Assembly (NCBI RefSeq): GCF_900198195.1
Contig: NZ_LT899436.1
Span: 434,001-498,000 of the forward strand
DNA: 64,000 bases
Direction of reading: 5' to 3'
From: Tenacibaculum jejuense
GTDB taxonomy: Bacteria > Bacteroidota > Bacteroidia > Flavobacteriales > Flavobacteriaceae
Positions 37,762-47,081 of the stretch are shown piece after piece. The notes beneath the pieces were generated by a model. It did no database searches and was not told the DNA's origin. It saw only the letters and a program-made list of their open reading frames with translations. Positions within the stretch are counted from its first letter, which is position 1. Every line of letters begins with the position of its first letter. The position numbers were made by a program, and so were the translations under genes.

Positions 37762-38157
37762 ATGAAACAGTTATATATCGTCATAATCCTTTTGATAGTG
37801 AGTTGTTCAACAACAAAGAATTTTTCAGAAGATAAAATCCATTATAGAAAAACAGCATGTTTAGGGAAATGTCCTGTTTTTGATTTATATGTATACGATA
37901 ATGGAAAAGTAATTTTTAACGGTGTAAATAATACAAAAATCAAAGGAGAAGCAACATATCATATTTCCGCACAACAGGTGAAATTATTAAAAGGAGAATT
38001 ATCGAAACTATCTTCTGTAGTTGATTCTGAAAGTAAAAAAGGAAGAGATTTACCTAAAACAATCGTTAATTTCGATAATAAGACTTTAGCTTTCAAAGGG
38101 AATAAAAACTTAATCGTATTTAATAATCTACTAAAGCAGCTAGATCTTTTACATTAG
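37762..38157 (+). CDS. DUF6438 domain lipoprotein
   Basis: 131 residues. Lipobox (LLIVSC) and a DUF6438-like domain with the KTACLGKCPVFDLYVYDNG motif; the two cysteines in CLGKC are conserved in this family. Function not established. It follows the metallopeptidase gene by 79 bp and ends near a strong terminator. Confidence 0.85.
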   Translation: MKQLYIVIILLIVSCSTTKNFSEDKIHYRKTACLGKCPVFDLYVYDNGKVIFNGVNNTKIKGEATYHISAQQVKLLKGELSKLSSVVDSESKKGRDLPKTIVNFDNKTLAFKGNKNLIVFNNLLKQLDLLH

Positions 38158-38641
38158 GCTACTACTTTAGTTGTATTGGTTCTTAAAATCACCTTTTTAA
38201 AAAGGTGATTTTTCTTTTTTTAATATAGTTCGTTTTTTGTTTATCCAAAGAAGTTTCCAAATGGGTTATTTGTAGCCATGAATGATGATAAGAATTTCTT
38301 TTTTTATGATTTAGGTAGAATTCTAAACTAGAAATTACACTAGCCTTACGACTACAATAATTTAAAATTTAATAGTTTTTTTATTTTTGTTTACTTTTTT
38401 TGTATGTTTGTTAAACAAAACGATTGGTATAAGAAAAAATAATTAAGATATTATTTAAATCAATCAAAAAATATATGTATATGTCAAAGATATGTATACA
38501 TTTGTTGCCCCAAGTTTCTTGATTTAAGATTGTAACACCTTTTTTGAAAGAATTTTTCATCAAATGCGACTAAATTTTGAGACGATCAATTTGAGCAAAC
38601 TATAGTAGTTTGACATAAATATTTATAATTATTGAATAGTT
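38158..38641 (+). other. 484-bp intergenic region with terminator and candidate promoters
   Basis: Contains a terminator (38186-38213, AAAATCACCTTTTT with its complement), then AT-rich sequence with two exact TAnnTTTG matches on the plus strand: TATGTTTG at 38403-38410 and TACATTTG at 38497-38504. The second would give a leader of about 130 nt for the next small gene. No open frame above 20 codons and no RNA gene recognised. Confidence 0.55.
38186..38213 (+). terminator. Terminator of the DUF6438 gene
   Basis: Palindromic AAAATCACCTTTTT followed by its complement and T-rich sequence, 29 bp after the stop codon. Confidence 0.9.
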
Positions 38642-38866
38642 ATGACATTAATAGAAAAAGCATTAGAGTTTGAGAACCGAAAATTTAAATTCGTAACTAC
38701 CAGCGATAGAATTTTAGCTTCTAGAGAAGTTAAAGCTTTGATTTTAGAAATAAATGAAGAGTATAAAAAAAGTAAAGATGGTGAGCTAATGGATTTAATG
38801 AAAAGGTTAACCGTTGTTAAGCAAAGAATTGAAAAAAGGCTTAAAGGGAAACCTCTAACTGCATAG
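38642..38866 (+). CDS. Small conserved-looking cytosolic protein
   Basis: 74 residues, highly charged and mostly helical (LILEINEEYKKSKDGELM, LMKRLTVVKQRIEKRL). No signal, no cysteines, no known domain recognised. It is flanked by its own upstream promoter region and a strong terminator (38881), so it is a stand-alone gene. Function unknown. Confidence 0.75.
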   Translation: MTLIEKALEFENRKFKFVTTSDRILASREVKALILEINEEYKKSKDGELMDLMKRLTVVKQRIEKRLKGKPLTA

Positions 38867-38880
38867 TAAACAAATTTATA

Positions 38881-38912
38881 AGGGCTGTTATTTTATATTA
38901 ACAGCCTTTTTT
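38881..38912 (+). terminator. Terminator of the 74-residue protein gene
   Basis: AGGGCTGTTA / TAACAGCCT stem with T6 tail, 14 bp after the stop codon. Confidence 0.92.
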
Positions 38913-38935
38913 ATACCAAAAACTTAAGTTTTAAT

Positions 38936-39403
38936 ATGAAAATATATCGTCTTCAAAAAAAACAAAACTTACCGATAACTGTTGAGAAAGCTTGGGAATT
39001 TTTATCGGATCCGAAAAATTTAAAAGAGATTACACCCGATTATATGGGATTTAATATTCTCTCTGGTGCAGATAGACCAATGTATTCTGGTCAAATTATT
39101 CAGTACATCGTTACACCTATCTTAGGAATTAAAACCAAATGGGTTACAGAAATTACTCATGTACGACATCAAAAATATTTTGTAGATGAGCAACGTTTTG
39201 GCCCTTATGCACTGTGGCATCACAAACACTTTATTAAAGAAATAGACGGAGGAATTGAAATGGAAGATATTATTGATTATAAAATTCCATTAGGTATTTT
39301 AGGTCAAATGGTTCATCCGTTTTTAGTAAAACCAAAACTAGAAGAGATTTTTAGTTATCGTCAAACAAAATTAATAGAGCTTTTTGGAGAATACAATGGA
39401 TAA
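38936..39403 (+). CDS. SRPBCC family protein
   Basis: 155 residues of the START/SRPBCC helix-grip fold: KAWEFLSDPKNLKEITP at the start and the C-terminal VHPFLVKPKLEEIFSYR helix. These proteins bind small hydrophobic ligands; some are annotated as SulA-like, with little evidence. Its last codons overlap the start of the photolyase gene by 8 bp, and this gene pair is common in flavobacteria, which suggests a light or DNA-repair related role. Confidence 0.88.
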   Translation: MKIYRLQKKQNLPITVEKAWEFLSDPKNLKEITPDYMGFNILSGADRPMYSGQIIQYIVTPILGIKTKWVTEITHVRHQKYFVDEQRFGPYALWHHKHFIKEIDGGIEMEDIIDYKIPLGILGQMVHPFLVKPKLEEIFSYRQTKLIELFGEYNG

Positions 39404-40703
39404 AATTTCAATTTTTTGGTTCAGAAGAGATTTACGAATTGATGATAACCACGGATTATTAGAAGCACTTCAAAGTGGAAGAAAAATTCTACCAATATTT
39501 ATTTTTGATAAAAATATTTTAGATAAACTTCCTAAGAAAGATGCCAGATTAGAGTTTATCCATTCAAGATTATCATTATTACATAAAACTTTTCAAGAAA
39601 AAGGGGGGAACTTGTCTACTTTTTATAGTACACCTATAGAAGCTTTTGAAACGCTTACTGAAAAGTTTGCTATAGAAAATGTATATACCAACAAAGATTA
39701 TGAACCTTATGCGCTAGATAGAGATCATAATATTGAAGAGTTTTTATTTTCAAAAGGAATCGGATTTAAATCTTTCAAAGATCATGTAATTTTTGAAGAA
39801 AAAGAAGTGGTTAAAGACGATGGAAATCCATATAAAGTTTACACACCTTATTCTAAAAAGTGGTTAGCTAAATTCAAAACAATCCCTCTGAATTTGTTTC
39901 CTTCAGAAGAACACTTAGATCAAATATTTACTTCAGAAAGTAAGGGTATTCATTCAATGTCTGAATTAGGTTTTGAACCTTCGGGAATAAAAATCCCAGA
40001 TTATGATGTGAGTCAACAAATTATAGATGAATACGAAGCCAAACGAAATTTTCCAGCTGTAAAAGGAACATCAAAGTTAGGTTTGCATTTACGATTCGGA
40101 AGTTACTCTACAAGAAAAGCAGTTCAAGAAGCTAACAAAAGTGAGAATATTACTTTTTTAAAAGAATTAATTTGGCGTGAATTTTTTATTCAAATTCTTT
40201 GGCATTATCCGCATACAGTAAAAGATTCTTTTAAACCACAATACGACAGGATAGAATGGCGAAATAATGAAGAAGACTTTAAACGCTGGTGTGAAGGTAA
40301 AACAGGATATCCATTAGTAGATGCAGGGATGCGAGAATTAAACAAAACTGGCTTCATGCACAATAGAGTTCGTATGTTGGTTGGAAGTTTTTTATGCAAG
40401 CATTTACTAATTGATTGGAGATGGGGAGAAGCTTATTTTGCTGAAAAATTATTAGATTTTGAATTGTCTAGTAATGTAGGAAACTGGCAATGGGTTGCAG
40501 GTTGTGGTGTAGATGCGGCTCCGTATTTTAGAATTTTTAACCCAACTACTCAAATTAAGAAGTTTGATAAAGAATTAAAATATATTAAAAAGTGGGTTCC
40601 AGAATTTCAGGAACTTACTTATGCAAAAGAAATGGTTGATCATAAGTTTGCAAGGGAACGCTGTTTAACAACATATAAAAATGCGTTAAATGCTGATTCT
40701 TAA
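39396..40703 (+). CDS. phrB: Cryptochrome/deoxyribodipyrimidine photolyase
   Basis: 435 residues from the ATG at 39396, which overlaps the SRPBCC stop (ATGGATAA). N-terminal photolyase domain begins ISIFWFRRDLRIDDNHGL; FAD-binding domain has ELIWREFFIQIL, GMRELNKTGFMHNRVRM and the diagnostic GNWQWVAGCGVDAAPYFRI. It should repair UV-induced pyrimidine dimers using blue light and reduced FAD. Co-expressed with the SRPBCC protein. Confidence 0.95.
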   Translation: MDKISIFWFRRDLRIDDNHGLLEALQSGRKILPIFIFDKNILDKLPKKDARLEFIHSRLSLLHKTFQEKGGNLSTFYSTPIEAFETLTEKFAIENVYTNKDYEPYALDRDHNIEEFLFSKGIGFKSFKDHVIFEEKEVVKDDGNPYKVYTPYSKKWLAKFKTIPLNLFPSEEHLDQIFTSESKGIHSMSELGFEPSGIKIPDYDVSQQIIDEYEAKRNFPAVKGTSKLGLHLRFGSYSTRKAVQEANKSENITFLKELIWREFFIQILWHYPHTVKDSFKPQYDRIEWRNNEEDFKRWCEGKTGYPLVDAGMRELNKTGFMHNRVRMLVGSFLCKHLLIDWRWGEAYFAEKLLDFELSSNVGNWQWVAGCGVDAAPYFRIFNPTTQIKKFDKELKYIKKWVPEFQELTYAKEMVDHKFARERCLTTYKNALNADS

Positions 40704-40771
40704 CAAGTAATTAATCATCTATGTGTGGCTTTTTATTAAATTTAAGGAATTAACAAGTAAATTAAATTATT

Positions 40772-41134
40772 ATGACCACACAAGAAGTTGCAAACCAATG
40801 GGCACAAATGTGCAGAGAAGGAAAGAATTTAGATTGTATTACAGAATTGTACGCAGATAATGTTGTAAGTAAGGAAATGCCTGGTGTTCCATACGGAGAA
40901 ATTGTTTCGGGAAAACAAGAAGTTTTTGAAAAGAGTAAACAATGGTTAGAAAACGTAGTAGAATTTCATGCTTCAGAAATTTCTGATCCTGTTGTTGCAG
41001 ATAATCATTTTACTTCAAAGATGGCTTTCGATGTTACCTTTAAAGACAGAGGAAGACAACAAATGGAAGAAGTTTGTGTATTTGAAGTAAAAGATGGTAA
41101 AATAACAAATGAACAGTTTTTTTACACGATGTAA
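40772..41134 (+). CDS. SnoaL-like/nuclear transport factor 2 family protein
   Basis: 120 residues of the NTF2-like alpha-beta cone fold: MTTQEVANQWAQMCREGKN start, YADNVVSKEMPG and a strand-rich end EVCVFEVKDGKITNEQFFY. No signal peptide. The fold supports many functions (isomerase, stress protein); none can be assigned. Terminator follows at 41159. Confidence 0.88.
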   Translation: MTTQEVANQWAQMCREGKNLDCITELYADNVVSKEMPGVPYGEIVSGKQEVFEKSKQWLENVVEFHASEISDPVVADNHFTSKMAFDVTFKDRGRQQMEEVCVFEVKDGKITNEQFFYTM

Positions 41135-41158
41135 CCAACACTGTTTTAACAAAATATC

Positions 41159-41184
41159 AGCCTCGATTTTATCGGGGCTTTTTT
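41159..41184 (+). terminator. Terminator of the SnoaL-like gene
   Basis: GCCTCGAT / ATCGGGGC stem, loop TTT, T6 tail; lies directly before the tRNA-Pro promoter. Confidence 0.88.
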
Positions 41185-41191
41185 ATATTTG
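41184..41191 (+). promoter_or_regulatory. -7 promoter element of tRNA-Pro(GGG)
   Basis: TATATTTG, exact TAnnTTTG match, 12 bp before the tRNA; partly overlaps the T tail of the preceding terminator. Same octamer and spacing as at the other tRNA-Pro gene. Confidence 0.65.
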
Positions 41192-41203
41192 TCGAACTAA
41201 TTT

Positions 41204-41278
41204 CGGGATGTAGCTTAGTCCGGTTAAAGTGCTGGTCTGGGGGACCAGAGATCGGAGGTTCGAATCCTCTCATCCCGA
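41204..41278 (+). tRNA. tRNA-Pro (anticodon GGG)
   Basis: 75 nt: acceptor stem CGGGATG / CATCCCG, anticodon stem CTGGT / ACCAG around CTGGGGG (anticodon GGG), T arm GAGG-TTCGAAT-CCTC. No encoded CCA. Confidence 0.97.
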
Positions 41279-41343
41279 CTTTAATTTTATTTCTTCTTCT
41301 TCTAAATATTTAGTAATTTTCTATCCACAAATATTGAATTGTT

Positions 41344-41940
41344 ATGCGTTTTCTTAGGTATGTAGCTGTTTTTTTTATAGGTTTTTTGGTTGCTAAGTTT
41401 TGGTACGATAAAGAAGAAGAGAAACATCAAACAGAAGAAATTAAAGTTATGGTAAATCAGATTGAAAACCTGAGTAAACTAGTTGTTTCTCAAGGAACGT
41501 ATTCTGAAATGTATAGCTTTTCTGATACTAAAAAATACTTTTTTGATTATGTCCATTTTCAAAAGAAAGCTATGTTGTCTGTGAATGCAAAGGTCGAAGT
41601 GGGCTACGATTTATCGAAGTTGGATATTCAGATTGATAGTGTAGCAAAGCAAATTATTATAAATAAAATTCCAGAAGAAGAGATTACCATTTCGCCAGAT
41701 ATTAAATATTTTGATTTACAACAAAGTAAGTTCAATACGTTTTCTAAAGAAGAATTAAATAAATTAAGTGATAAAGCCACAAAAATGATAGAAGAAACCA
41801 TAGAGTTTACTTCACAGAAGAAAGAAGCAAAAGCACGTTTATTTGAAGAGTTATCTAAAATTTATCAATTGTCAAAAATATACGACTGGGCAGTAGTAGA
41901 TAATACTAATACCTTTAAAGAAATTCCGTTATTAGATTAA
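41344..41940 (+). CDS. DUF4230 domain protein
   Basis: 198 residues. N-terminal signal anchor (FLRYVAVFFIGFLVAKFWY), then a DUF4230 domain with KAMLSVNAKVEVGYDLSKL. Such proteins are membrane-anchored and of unknown function. Convergent with the YeeE/YedE genes, with stops 2 bp apart. Confidence 0.88.
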   Translation: MRFLRYVAVFFIGFLVAKFWYDKEEEKHQTEEIKVMVNQIENLSKLVVSQGTYSEMYSFSDTKKYFFDYVHFQKKAMLSVNAKVEVGYDLSKLDIQIDSVAKQIIINKIPEEEITISPDIKYFDLQQSKFNTFSKEELNKLSDKATKMIEETIEFTSQKKEAKARLFEELSKIYQLSKIYDWAVVDNTNTFKEIPLLD

Positions 41941-41942
41941 GT

Positions 41943-42356
41943 TTATTTTGGTAGTTTATTACTTAGTAAACCATAAATAAAAGTACCAATTAAGCTCCCT
42001 AATAGAACAATAAGTATAGAAACTACTCCATTTCCTAATAGTGTGAAAATAGGAGCAGGACAAGCTCCTGCTAAAGCCCAGCCTAAACCAAAAATAGTTC
42101 CGCCAATTAAAGCTCTTTTGTATTCTTTAGGTTTCTGTTTAACTAAAATTTTATTGCCTAAATAATCTTTAACTATTCCTTTTTTAAAAAGATACATAAA
42201 ACACATAGAAAATAGCACTGCTGTTCCAATTATTCCATACATATGAAAGGATTGAAACTTGAACATTTCAAACATTCGATACCAAGAAACAGCTTCAGAT
42301 TTTGTTAAAATAATACCGAATAGAATTCCAATTAGTAAAAAACGTAAGTATTTCAT
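41943..42356 (-). CDS. YeeE/YedE family membrane protein (second half)
   Basis: 137 residues with four hydrophobic helices and the motif GWALAGACPAPIFTLLGNG, the DUF6691/YeeE-like half that carries a conserved cysteine. The pair with the next gene makes up a split YeeE/YedE transporter; characterised relatives take up thiosulfate through membrane-embedded cysteines. One base separates the two genes. Sulfur substrate is inferred. Confidence 0.88.
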   Translation of the reverse strand: MKYLRFLLIGILFGIILTKSEAVSWYRMFEMFKFQSFHMYGIIGTAVLFSMCFMYLFKKGIVKDYLGNKILVKQKPKEYKRALIGGTIFGLGWALAGACPAPIFTLLGNGVVSILIVLLGSLIGTFIYGLLSNKLPK

Positions 42357-42357
42357 T

Positions 42358-42918
42358 TTAAGAGAATAAAAGTGGGAAAATTAACCAAACCATTACTAAA
42401 CCTCCAATAAAAAAGCCGATTACAGCTATTAAAGAAGGTAATTGTAAGCTACTTAGACCTGTTATTGCATGACCAGAAGTACAACCTCCAGCATAACGAG
42501 TTCCAAAGCCAATGCAAATTCCAGCAATTAATAATATCAAAATTCCCTTTAGTGTGAATACATTTTTTAAGTCAAATAACTCATCTGGAACTAATGTGTT
42601 ACCAGCATTAGCAAAACCTAATTCATTTAGCTCAGTTATTGTTTTCGGATTTAAATCAATTGGCACTTGATTAGAAAGATAATTACTAGCTATAAATCCT
42701 CCAATGATCAGACCGATTAAAAAGACCAAAGCCCAATCTCTTTCTTTCCAGTCTTTTTTAAAGTAGTCAGAGAATTTGTTTGCTCCGCTAATAGTGCACA
42801 GCGTTTCTAAGTTTGTTGAAACACCAAAGTTTTTTCCAAAGTAAAAAAACAGGAATAAAACAATGGCAATTAAAAAACCAGATGCATACCAAGGCCATGG
42901 TTCTAATAAGTAATTCAT
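42358..42918 (-). CDS. YeeE/YedE family membrane protein (first half)
   Basis: 186 residues, about five helices, with the conserved GFGTRYAGGCTSGHAITGLSS block whose cysteine is the likely thiosulfate relay. Start overlaps the waaA stop by 4 bp (ATGA). Forms a transporter with the following gene. The location directly behind waaA is probably chance. Confidence 0.9.
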   Translation of the reverse strand: MNYLLEPWPWYASGFLIAIVLFLFFYFGKNFGVSTNLETLCTISGANKFSDYFKKDWKERDWALVFLIGLIIGGFIASNYLSNQVPIDLNPKTITELNELGFANAGNTLVPDELFDLKNVFTLKGILILLIAGICIGFGTRYAGGCTSGHAITGLSSLQLPSLIAVIGFFIGGLVMVWLIFPLLFS

Positions 42919-44159
42919 GATGGGATATTTTTTTCAATATAGTTGAGTATTTTTTGAGTAGCACCAACATTATGTTGAATGTAATTCTGATTGATATTAC
43001 CCATTTTAACTCTCAGGTTAATGTCTTTTTTTAGGATAGTAAAGATATTAGAAAAATCGCTAGTATTTAATATAGTTTTAGCACCTCCAATTGCAATTAA
43101 ATCTAATGCTTCTTGAAATTTTTGATGTTTATTTCCACCAAAAATAATAGGAATGCCAAATGTAGCAGGTTCTAAAATATTATGTAAACCGGTTGCCAAA
43201 CCACCTCCAACATAAGCGGCATTAGCGTAAGAATATATTTTCGCAAGTAGTCCAATATTATCAATAATAAGAACTTTGTATTCTGAAAGATTAACATTGT
43301 TTCTTTCAGAATACAAGATTGTTTTTTCTAAGATACTATTCCTCAATTCTTCAATCTTACTTTTATCAATATTATGTGGAGCAATAATGAACTTTTCATC
43401 TTTCTTAGCCTGATTATTTATGTAGTTTACGATGCATTCATCATCTTCTTTCCATGTACTTCCAGCTACAACTGTGTATGTGTTATTTTTAAATAATTCT
43501 ATAGTTTCAATAGTATTATCTTGATTTAGAATTTCAGAAACACGATCGAATCTTGTATCACCAGAAACATCTACATTTTTTAGATTAATGTCATTTAATA
43601 ATTCTTTAGAGATTTCATTTTGAACAAAAAAGAAAGAAAAAGTATGCAAAAACTTACGCATCCATTGTCCGTAAGACTTAAAAAACAGTTGCTCTTTTCT
43701 AAATATTCCAGAAACTAAAATGGTTGTAGTATTAGACTTTTTTAGTTCATTCAATAAATTAGGCCAGAATTCATATTTGACAATAATAGCTAAATCAGGA
43801 TGCACTAATTTTATAAAACGTTTTACATTTCTTTTGGTATCGAAAGGTAAATAGCAAACAACATCTGCTAGATGATAATTTTTTCTGATTTCATATCCTG
43901 AAGGAGAGAAGAAAGTAACTACAATTTTATGATTGGGATATTTAATTTTCAGTTTTTCAATGATAGGTCTTGCTTGTTCAAATTCGCCTAAAGAAGCAGC
44001 ATGAATCCAGAAAACACGATCATTAGAGTTAATTGAAGCCAATTTTTTAAAAGTCTCTTTACGTCCATTAACAAACAGTTTAAGTTTTTTATTAAACAGA
44101 TTTAGACACTGTATAATAAAGTAGGCGACATGAATGAGAATGTTATAAAGAAAATTCAT
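42915..44159 (-). CDS. waaA: 3-deoxy-D-manno-octulosonic acid (Kdo) transferase
   Basis: 414 residues of GT30. The N-terminal membrane segment is followed by FWIHAASLGEFEQARP, a family hallmark, and the C-terminal donor site AAYVGGGLATGLHNILEPATFG. WaaA adds Kdo to lipid A at the cytosolic face of the inner membrane. A perfect-palindrome terminator separates it from the upstream DUF2911 gene. Confidence 0.96.
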   Translation of the reverse strand: MNFLYNILIHVAYFIIQCLNLFNKKLKLFVNGRKETFKKLASINSNDRVFWIHAASLGEFEQARPIIEKLKIKYPNHKIVVTFFSPSGYEIRKNYHLADVVCYLPFDTKRNVKRFIKLVHPDLAIIVKYEFWPNLLNELKKSNTTTILVSGIFRKEQLFFKSYGQWMRKFLHTFSFFFVQNEISKELLNDINLKNVDVSGDTRFDRVSEILNQDNTIETIELFKNNTYTVVAGSTWKEDDECIVNYINNQAKKDEKFIIAPHNIDKSKIEELRNSILEKTILYSERNNVNLSEYKVLIIDNIGLLAKIYSYANAAYVGGGLATGLHNILEPATFGIPIIFGGNKHQKFQEALDLIAIGGAKTILNTSDFSNIFTILKKDINLRVKMGNINQNYIQHNVGATQKILNYIEKNIPS

Positions 44160-44174
44160 GTTCCAAAAATATAA

Positions 44175-44198
44175 AAAGGCTAATTATAATTAGCCTTT
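44175..44198 (-). terminator. Terminator of the DUF2911 gene
   Basis: AAAGGCTAATTATAATTAGCCTTT, a perfect 24-bp palindrome followed on the minus strand by TTTATA, 25 bp after the stop. Given as two 12-base halves AAAGGCTAATTA and TAATTAGCCTTT. Confidence 0.88.
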
Positions 44199-44223
44199 AA
44201 AAGTATCAAATATGTTTTGTTTT

Positions 44224-45078
44224 TTAGTTATCTATTGCTTTTAACAATAAGGAACATTTAGCAATATAACCATAGTCAGAACTCTTACTATTTTTTGCCG
44301 CTTTTAAACATTTCTGAGCTCCCGTTTTAGCGATATCTTTTTGATTCAGTTTTAAAGCTAATTCAGATTTATAATACGTATACCAAAAAGCCTGAGGTCT
44401 TAATTTTTCTGCTTTTGTAAACCAGATTAAAGCTTGCTTTAAATCTTTGTTTTTTTGATAATAATATTGAGCAGCATCGAAATATGTTTGTGCTTTAATT
44501 TCTCCTTTTTCATTTGTTATTTTAGTAGCAATTTGTTCTTCAATAATACGATCTGAATTTACTAGAACAGGGATTTTGATGATCGTATTCTCCCAAGCAA
44601 TAACCATACTAGCTCCATTAATCGTAAAGTTTTCAAAGTATATAGAGAATGTTTCTCGTAATTCTTTAGAGTTAGTTACTGGTATTTTAAAACGAATAAT
44701 ATCATTTTCTTTGTTGTATCCAGAGCTACCCCATAAATTACTTTTCTTATTGAAACTAATAGTCCATTCTTTTTCTTCAGGAATAGAATATAAACCATAA
44801 GTTCCAGCAGGAAGATTTAAACCAGCAACATTAATTTCTTTATCTGTTGTAAATTTTGTTGAAGCATTAGCGCCAGTTCTCCAAATTCTATTATACGGAA
44901 TTAAAGAACCAAAAATTGTTCTTCCTTTCACACTTGGTTGACCATATTGTAAATCAATAGTTGCTAAACCAACTTTTTGTTTAGTTGTAATAGTAGGACT
45001 TAAACTAGGTTGTATGATTTGAGAGATTAATGATATACAACTTAATAAAGTTATGAATAAGCTTATTTTAGTTTTCAT
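44224..45078 (-). CDS. DUF2911 domain protein, exported
   Basis: 284 residues from the ATG at 45078 (an upstream ATG at 45099 would add seven polar residues before the signal peptide). Signal peptide MKTKISLFITLLSCISLISQ, DUF2911 domain (about 25-170) with VKGRTIFGSLIPY, WRTGANASTKF and NLPAGTYGLYSIP, and a C-terminal TPR-like helical part. Function unknown, periplasmic by inference. Monocistronic. Confidence 0.9.
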   Translation of the reverse strand: MKTKISLFITLLSCISLISQIIQPSLSPTITTKQKVGLATIDLQYGQPSVKGRTIFGSLIPYNRIWRTGANASTKFTTDKEINVAGLNLPAGTYGLYSIPEEKEWTISFNKKSNLWGSSGYNKENDIIRFKIPVTNSKELRETFSIYFENFTINGASMVIAWENTIIKIPVLVNSDRIIEEQIATKITNEKGEIKAQTYFDAAQYYYQKNKDLKQALIWFTKAEKLRPQAFWYTYYKSELALKLNQKDIAKTGAQKCLKAAKNSKSSDYGYIAKCSLLLKAIDN

Positions 45079-45144
45079 AAGGTTAGTTTGTTTATACAAT
45101 GAAGTAGACGAGAAAACTAAAAATAATTACAAATAGGCGTAAAT

Positions 45145-45177
45145 AAAAAAGACTACCTTGTTTAGGCAGTCTTTTTT
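45145..45177 (-). terminator. Terminator of the accB-accC operon
   Basis: AAAAAAGACTACCT / AGGCAGTCTTTTTT stem with one mismatch, just after the accC stop. Confidence 0.88.
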
Positions 45178-45181
45178 GAAT

Positions 45182-46519
45182 TTATTTAATTTCGAAATCT
45201 TCCATGAATTTCGTAGTGTAATTACCAGCTACATAATCTGGATGATCCATTAATTGTCTGTGGAAAGGAATTGTAGTTTTAATTCCTTCGATGATATACT
45301 CATCTAAAGCACGCTTCATTTTATTAATTGCTTCTTCACGAGTTTGTGCAGTTACAATTAATTTAGCGATCATAGAATCGTAGTTTGGTGGAATTGTATA
45401 TCCAGCATATGCATGCGTATCAATACGAACTCCATGTCCACCTGGCTCGTGGTAAGAAGTAATCTTTCCAGGAGAAGGTCTAAAGTTCTTGTGAGGGTCT
45501 TCTGCATTAATTCTACATTCGATCGAGTGTAACTGTGGAGTATAATTTTTACCAGAAATTGGCACTCCAGCAGCAACTAATATTTGCTCACGAATTAAAT
45601 CGTAATCAACAACCTCTTCAGTAATTGGATGCTCTACTTGAATACGAGTATTCATCTCCATAAAGTAGAAGTTACGGTGCTTATCTACTAAGAATTCAAC
45701 AGTACCAGCTCCTTCATATTTAATATATTCAGCAGCTTTCACAGCAGCTTCTCCCATGGCATCTCTTAATTCATCAGTCATGAACGGAGATGGAGTTTCC
45801 TCAGTTAATTTTTGGTGACGACGTTGTACAGAACAATCTCTTTCAGATAAATGACAAGCCTTACCAAATGAATCACCAACAATTTGAATTTCAATATGTC
45901 TTGGCTCTTCAATTAACTTTTCCATGTACATTCCGTCGTTTCCGAAAGAAGCTTTTGCTTCCATACGAGCAGAATCCCAAGCTGGTTTTAAATCTTCTTT
46001 GTTCCAAACAGCACGCATCCCTTTTCCACCACCACCAGCGGTAGCTTTTAACATTACCGGGAATCCCATATCAACAGCGATCTTTTCTGCTTCTTCATAA
46101 GATTCTAAAATTCCTTCAGAACCAGGAATACAAGGTACACCAGCAGCAATCATTGTTGCTTTAGCTGTTGCTTTATCTCCCATTTTAGAGATCATTTCTT
46201 CAGAAGCACCAATAAATTTAATATCATGCTCTTCACAAAGTTTAGAGAACTTCGCATTTTCAGAAAGGAATCCATAACCTGGGTGTATTGCATCTGCGTT
46301 GGTAATTTCAGCAGCAGCAATAATTCTATCCATTTTTAAGTAAGATTCATTACTTGGTGCAGGACCAATACAAACTGCTTCATCAGCAAATCTTACATGT
46401 AAACTTTCAGCGTCGGCCTTAGAGTAAACAGCTACTGTTTTTATACCCATTTCTTTACAGGTACGAATTACACGAAGTGCAATTTCACCTCTATTGGCAA
46501 TTAATATTTTTTTAAACAT
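45182..46519 (-). CDS. accC: Acetyl-CoA carboxylase, biotin carboxylase subunit
   Basis: 445 residues, normal length. N-terminal [22 protein letters not shown]-grasp loop [11 protein letters not shown], and catalytic block [15 protein letters not shown]. It carboxylates the biotin on AccB with ATP and bicarbonate, the first step of fatty-acid synthesis. Follows accB by 48 bp. Confidence 0.98.
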   Translation of the reverse strand: MFKKILIANRGEIALRVIRTCKEMGIKTVAVYSKADAESLHVRFADEAVCIGPAPSNESYLKMDRIIAAAEITNADAIHPGYGFLSENAKFSKLCEEHDIKFIGASEEMISKMGDKATAKATMIAAGVPCIPGSEGILESYEEAEKIAVDMGFPVMLKATAGGGGKGMRAVWNKEDLKPAWDSARMEAKASFGNDGMYMEKLIEEPRHIEIQIVGDSFGKACHLSERDCSVQRRHQKLTEETPSPFMTDELRDAMGEAAVKAAEYIKYEGAGTVEFLVDKHRNFYFMEMNTRIQVEHPITEEVVDYDLIREQILVAAGVPISGKNYTPQLHSIECRINAEDPHKNFRPSPGKITSYHEPGGHGVRIDTHAYAGYTIPPNYDSMIAKLIVTAQTREEAINKMKRALDEYIIEGIKTTIPFHRQLMDHPDYVAGNYTTKFMEDFEIK

Positions 46520-46567
46520 AATTGTAATAGTTAATTAATAGCTCAATCGATTAAGCCATATGATAAA

Positions 46568-47056
46568 TTAAGATGGGTCAACTAAGAATAATGGTTGATC
46601 GAATTCAACAGGAGTTGAATCATCTACTAATACTTTTACGATTTTACCTGAAATTTCAGATTCAATTTCGTTGAAAAGTTTCATTGCCTCAATGATACAT
46701 ACTGTATCTCCAGCTTTGATTTCATCTCCAACTTCAACAAACACAGGTTTGTCTGGAGATGGTTTACGGTATAAAGTACCAATGATTGGAGATTTTATAG
46801 TAACGTATTTAGAATCGTCATCTGTTTTAGCAGGAGCAGCTGGAGTAGCAGCTTCTACTACTGGTTGTGCTACAGGTGCAGCGGCAACAACTTGAGGCGC
46901 AGCGGCAATAGGTGCAGCAGCTTGAATAATTTTTGTTTCTGGTGCATCTGATCCAGTCTTAATGGTAATTTTTACATCATCCATTTCTAGCTTTACCTCG
47001 CTAGCGCCAGATTTTGCTACGAACTTAATAAGATTTTGAATTTCTTTAATGTCCAT
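46568..47056 (-). CDS. accB: Acetyl-CoA carboxylase, biotin carboxyl carrier protein
   Basis: 162 residues. Biotin attachment lysine K126 in EAMKLFNE, preceded by an Ala/Pro/Val-rich linker (about 45-75). Sits between fabH and accC in the fatty-acid synthesis block. Typical length and layout. Confidence 0.98.
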   Translation of the reverse strand: MDIKEIQNLIKFVAKSGASEVKLEMDDVKITIKTGSDAPETKIIQAAAPIAAAPQVVAAAPVAQPVVEAATPAAPAKTDDDSKYVTIKSPIIGTLYRKPSPDKPVFVEVGDEIKAGDTVCIIEAMKLFNEIESEISGKIVKVLVDDSTPVEFDQPLFLVDPS

Positions 47057-47081
47057 TGTCTATAATTTTAGTTGATTGTGT

